Source: SAR116 cluster bacterium AG-325-I21 (GTDB taxonomy: Bacteria; Pseudomonadota; Alphaproteobacteria; Puniceispirillales; Puniceispirillaceae). From it: 33,753 nt of DNA. The position numbers were made by a program, and so were the translations under genes. The stretch covers positions 1 to 33,753 of the forward strand of contig QBYK01000018.1 in assembly GCA_003282865.1 (NCBI GenBank), given 5' to 3'. Under the pieces are notes generated by a model. That model did no database searches and was not told the origin of the DNA. It was given only the letters and a program-made list of their open reading frames with translations. Positions 33,519-33,753 of the stretch are shown here, piece by piece; position 1 is the stretch's first letter; every line of letters begins with the position of its first letter.

Positions 33519-33753
33519 TTACGGCAAAAGCTTTTCGATGTAACGCGGCAAGCTAGATGCAGCTTTATGCACATCTGGCGTGTAATAGGCAAGATCAAGT
33601 CTCGCAGCCGTTAGCCGTTTGCGCAGCATATCAACCGACACATTACGCGGCGCGGGTGACAGGGTCCCCTAGCATATGTCGGGATGCAAACGGTGTAACA
33701 TCCCCAATCTACAAAAAGCTGTTTAAACGCGTGCATTGTGCCCTGCAATTAAT
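33519..33753 (-). pseudogene. speE: Broken 3' end of a spermidine synthase gene, cut by the window edge
   Basis: Two adjoining minus-strand frames give consecutive pieces of the SpeE C-terminus. From 33736 comes MHAFKQLFVDWGCYTVCIPT followed by YARG, which matches the Phe-x-x-x-Tyr-x-x-x-x-Pro-Thr-Tyr segment. One frame over comes LSPAPRNVSVDMLRKRL, then DLAYYTPDVHKAASSLPRYI and EKLLP before TAA at 33519; the YY-P-H-A-LP block is the normal end of the family. The stretch between Pro-Thr-Tyr and YY is about nine residues shorter than in E. coli SpeE and lacks the Phe-Ala-Trp part, so a small deletion probably caused the shift. A TAA also interrupts the first frame just upstream. Confidence 0.55.

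Overview
This is bacterial chromosomal DNA, moderately AT-rich and densely coded, with short intergenic gaps and Shine-Dalgarno-led genes. The content suggests a heterotrophic, probably marine, alphaproteobacterium, possibly of the SAR116/Puniceispirillales or Rhodospirillales type. Reasons are a cobalt-type nitrile hydratase operon, an ScfR/RamB-type regulator, two TauD-family dioxygenases, two EamA exporters, a DinB with an N-terminal zinc finger, a photolyase-like protein close to a DUF2805 gene, and an orphan YihU-like sulfolactaldehyde reductase homologue. The lineage is inference; there is no rRNA or marker gene to fix it. No phage, IS element, integrase, toxin-antitoxin pair or CRISPR array was seen.

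Layout. 1-1010 (minus): an edge-truncated lipoprotein and a glycine-zipper envelope protein. 1448-2332 (plus): YihU-like reductase. 2617-6496 (minus): YadGH-type ABC exporter behind a cytoplasmic molybdopterin oxidoreductase. 6844-7970 (plus): a good sigma-70-like promoter, a perfect 10-bp inverted repeat and a TauD/TfdA-like dioxygenase. 8043-8924: two decayed genes back to back, then tRNA-Arg(TCG) and a small cysteine-bearing secreted protein. 9779-10893 (minus): small lipoprotein plus EamA transporter. 11426-14628 (plus): MBL-fold hydrolase, TauD, PuuD-like glutamine amidotransferase and GFA-domain protein in one orientation, which reads as a small catabolic set of unknown substrate. 14650-15342 (minus): SDR with Phe in place of the catalytic Tyr. 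15524-18378: a glyoxylate-type class V aminotransferase with a strong terminator, divergent from an ScfR-family regulator across a repeat-rich intergenic region. 18586-21269 (plus): enolase-superfamily enzyme, a broken TPR gene, a secreted protein and a DUF4149 membrane protein. 21310-24474 (minus): YaaA, photolyase-like protein and Gfo/Idh/MocA oxidoreductase. 24687-25181: DUF2805 protein and a small unknown gene. 25331-27001 (minus): cobalt nitrile hydratase alpha-beta-accessory operon, divergent from an SDR. 28012-33277: EamA transporter, pirin, VOC protein, DinB and an old-yellow-enzyme homologue. The right edge holds the broken 3' end of a spermidine synthase gene.

Two themes stand out. 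First, the window carries four broken genes. In two, one missing base in a homopolymer would restore the frame; that means either real gene erosion or residual assembly indels, and raw reads would decide. Second, several proteins depart from their family's normal design: a photolyase-like protein whose FAD-binding core lies at the N-terminus with an alpha/beta-like region after it, and two SDRs without the Ser-Tyr-Lys catalytic set. The nearest thing to a new system is the 11.4-14.6 kb hydrolase/dioxygenase/amidotransferase/GFA group and the aminotransferase/ScfR pair beside it.
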